Positions 6,548-6,663 of a DNA stretch of 6,663 bases are shown here, piece by piece. The stretch is from NCBI GenBank assembly GCA_937876995.1, contig CALEFD010000036.1, positions 1 through 6,663 on the forward strand. Direction: 5' to 3'. This DNA comes from an uncultured Bacteroidales bacterium (GTDB lineage: Bacteria > Bacteroidota > Bacteroidia > Bacteroidales > Bacteroidaceae). The position numbers and the translations under genes were made by a program. The notes under the pieces were generated by a model. The model searched no databases and was not told the DNA's origin. It was given only the letters and a program-made list of their open reading frames with translations. Positions within the stretch are counted from its first letter, which is position 1, and each line of letters starts with the position of its first letter.

Positions 6548-6592
6548 AAAGTTACCGTTTTCTTGGTGCATAAACCAAAAAACGGTAACTTT
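6548..6592. terminator. Long hairpin, possible bidirectional terminator, between the 5869 gene and tRNA-Pro
   Basis: The left arm 6548-6566 (AAAGTTACCGTTTTCTTGG) pairs with the right arm 6575-6592 (CCAAAAAACGGTAACTTT). This gives 18 bp with a single bulged C at 6562 and an 8-nt loop (TGCATAAA). It starts 8 bp after the stop of the 5869 gene. On the forward strand the T-run is short (TTT then GC). On the reverse strand the stem is followed by five T (complement of 6546-6550), so termination of leftward transcription may be stronger. Confidence 0.6.
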
Positions 6593-6594
6593 GC
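6563..6594 (+). promoter_or_regulatory. Promoter of the tRNA-Pro gene
   Basis: TAACTTTGC at 6586-6594 is an exact match to the Bacteroidota -7 element TAnnTTTGC. TTGG at 6563-6566 is a good -33 element with a 19-bp spacer. The predicted start near 6600 lies about 10 bp before the first base of the tRNA, a sensible 5' leader for RNase P processing. Both promoter elements lie in the arms of the hairpin at 6548-6592. Confidence 0.78.
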
Positions 6595-6609
6595 ACCCGC
6601 TTAACAGCA

Positions 6610-6663
6610 CGGGATGTAGCTCAGCCCGGTTAGAGTACGCGTCTGGGGGGCGTGTGGTCGCTG
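6610..6663 (+). tRNA. tRNA-Pro, anticodon GGG (3' end cut by window edge)
   Basis: The first 54 nt fold as a tRNA. They comprise the acceptor 5' strand CGGGATG (6610-6616), TA, a D-stem GCTC/GAGT (6619-6622 with 6633-6636), and an anticodon stem CGCGT/GCGTG (6638-6642 with 6650-6654) around the loop CTGGGGG. The anticodon is GGG at 6645-6647 with T at position 33 and G at 37, which reads CCC/CCU proline codons. The variable loop TGGTC and the first T-stem bases (GCTG) end at the edge. Starting with C at position 1 is typical of bacterial tRNA-Pro. The remaining T-arm and acceptor 3' strand lie outside. Confidence 0.95.

Noticed and set aside
6410..6604. Forward open frame overlapping the end of the secreted-protein gene, the hairpin and the tRNA promoter
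   Set aside because: It runs through regulatory sequence and is out of frame with a supported gene.

Overview
The window looks like chromosomal DNA from a member of the Bacteroidota, most likely order Bacteroidales (Bacteroides/Prevotella/Parabacteroides-like). The support is: AT-rich intergenic regions, no Shine-Dalgarno sites before the starts, three good matches to the Bacteroidota -7 promoter element TAnnTTTG(C), and an outer-membrane beta-barrel protein with an N-terminal carboxypeptidase-regulatory-like domain, which is typical of this phylum. The genus cannot be fixed by eye.

Left part (1-2195). The 5' portion of a RecD-like superfamily 1 DNA helicase runs leftward off the window (start codon at 761). 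A 94-bp divergent intergenic region separates it from a rightward gene for a membrane-anchored protein of unknown function (856-1593). That gene is followed by a strong intrinsic-terminator-like hairpin (1613-1647) and, only 14 bp later, rsmD (1662-2195), the 16S rRNA guanine-N2 methyltransferase. No promoter was seen between hairpin and rsmD, so rsmD may be fed by read-through.

Middle (2205-5306). A single large leftward gene encodes a 1033-residue outer-membrane protein with signal peptide, carboxypeptidase-regulatory-like domain, plug-like region, long beta-barrel and an unusual Gly/Met/Pro/Arg repeat tail. It converges on rsmD with a 9-bp gap. No SusD-like partner is next to it, so a glycan-uptake role is not supported.

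Right part (5307-6663). A 132-bp divergent gap leads to two rightward genes: a 118-residue protein with no recognisable family (5439-5795) and a 223-residue secreted protein with a basic, Pro/Asn/Arg-rich tail (5869-6540). The second has its own promoter. The window ends inside a tRNA-Pro(GGG) gene (from 6610). The tRNA promoter is embedded in the right arm of an 18-bp hairpin.

The genes do not form one evident pathway. Two are housekeeping (helicase, rsmD), one is RNA (tRNA-Pro), and four are envelope or unknown proteins. I see no CRISPR array, transposase, integrase, toxin-antitoxin pair or defence cassette. The points most worth a second look are the periodic Met/Gly tail of the outer-membrane protein, the promoter-in-hairpin before the tRNA, and the weak pilin-like look of the 856-1593 protein.
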